64,000 bases of DNA from Erythroxylum novogranatense (lineage: Eukaryota > Streptophyta > Magnoliopsida > Malpighiales > Erythroxylaceae): positions 57,909,567-57,973,566 of the forward strand of contig CM057227.1 in assembly GCA_029891385.1 (NCBI GenBank). Reading direction: 5' to 3'. The translations under genes and the position numbers were made by a program. The notes under the pieces are model-generated. The model had not been told where the DNA came from, made no database searches, and worked only from the letters and a program-made list of their open reading frames with translations. Shown piece after piece: positions 63,779 through 64,000 of the stretch (position 1 is its first letter; each line of letters begins with the position of its first letter).

Positions 63779-64000
63779 CACTTGTGTCGTGTATGAAGCT
63801 AAAACCCTAGCTAGGTCAGACTTCCTATTTGAATTTGACGTTGATGCATGTATGCTGTCCAAATTTCGAATTATTATAGGGATATGTTTTTCAAAAATTT
63901 TCTACCCAGAATTGTTCATAACATGTTATAGAATATGTCTGTGAAAGATGAGAATTTATCAATTTGTTTTGATATAGTTTTTCTATTTTATTCCCTAAGG
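63779..64000 (+). mobile_element. Leader of the right-edge copia element
   Basis: Matches the minus strand of about 21660-21850 (GTATGAAGCTAAAACC, TGATGCATG, TTTTCTACCCAG, GTTCATAACATGTTA). It confirms that the two elements share a family. Gag and pol lie beyond the window. Confidence 0.85.

Overview
The window reads as repeat-rich nuclear DNA of a flowering plant, probably a eudicot. It holds one intron-split host gene with plant-type splice sites. Around it lie Ty1/copia and Ty3/gypsy LTR retrotransposons, L1-type LINEs, SINEs, a foldback transposon and a tandem satellite. There are no rRNA or tRNA genes, CRISPR arrays or bacterial-type operons.

Layout. 1-352 is the edge of a copia LTR that runs off the left side. 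353-2250 is non-coding, LTR-like DNA. 2252-4936 is a 5'-truncated copia element (integrase tail, reverse transcriptase, RNase H, polypurine tract, 748-bp LTR). 6042-10362 (minus) is the only intact gene found: a SurE-family phosphatase/nucleotidase in nine exons, 309 codons, every junction in frame. A 0.8-kb foldback element sits in its third intron. 10640-12850 has imperfect duplications and a doubtful short exon pair.

12880-42271 is the most interesting part: a satellite array with 189-203 bp monomers, about 34 copies and about 6.6 kb once insertions are removed. Three LTR elements interrupt it: a 9.55-kb copia element (14211-23763, minus), an 8.8-kb gypsy-type element without recognisable genes (24770-33575, plus) and a 3.8-kb gypsy solo LTR (34974-38796, minus). 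All three entered the same place in the monomer, with 5-bp target duplications CAATT, CCAAT and AATTC that are offset by one base each. The array also runs without a break into an LTR end at 42271. Its monomer resembles subrepeats inside the gypsy solo LTR, so the satellite may descend from an LTR.

42272-54800 is a pile-up of minus-strand LINE fragments (ORF1, endonuclease, reverse transcriptase, C-terminal domain) broken by two solo LTRs (45602-49266 and 52101-54373) and a SINE. 54800-58680 is AT-rich and almost featureless, apart from a 51-bp retroposed fragment with perfect 15-bp target duplications. 58680-61819 is a decayed gypsy (Athila/Tat-like) region with an LTR, a degraded primer-binding site and a gag tail. 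The gag is broken by the LTR of a copia element (61820 onward) of the same family as the one in the satellite; that element runs off the right edge.

The window does not form a pathway. SurE is the only supported cellular function; the rest is a stratigraphy of nested insertions.
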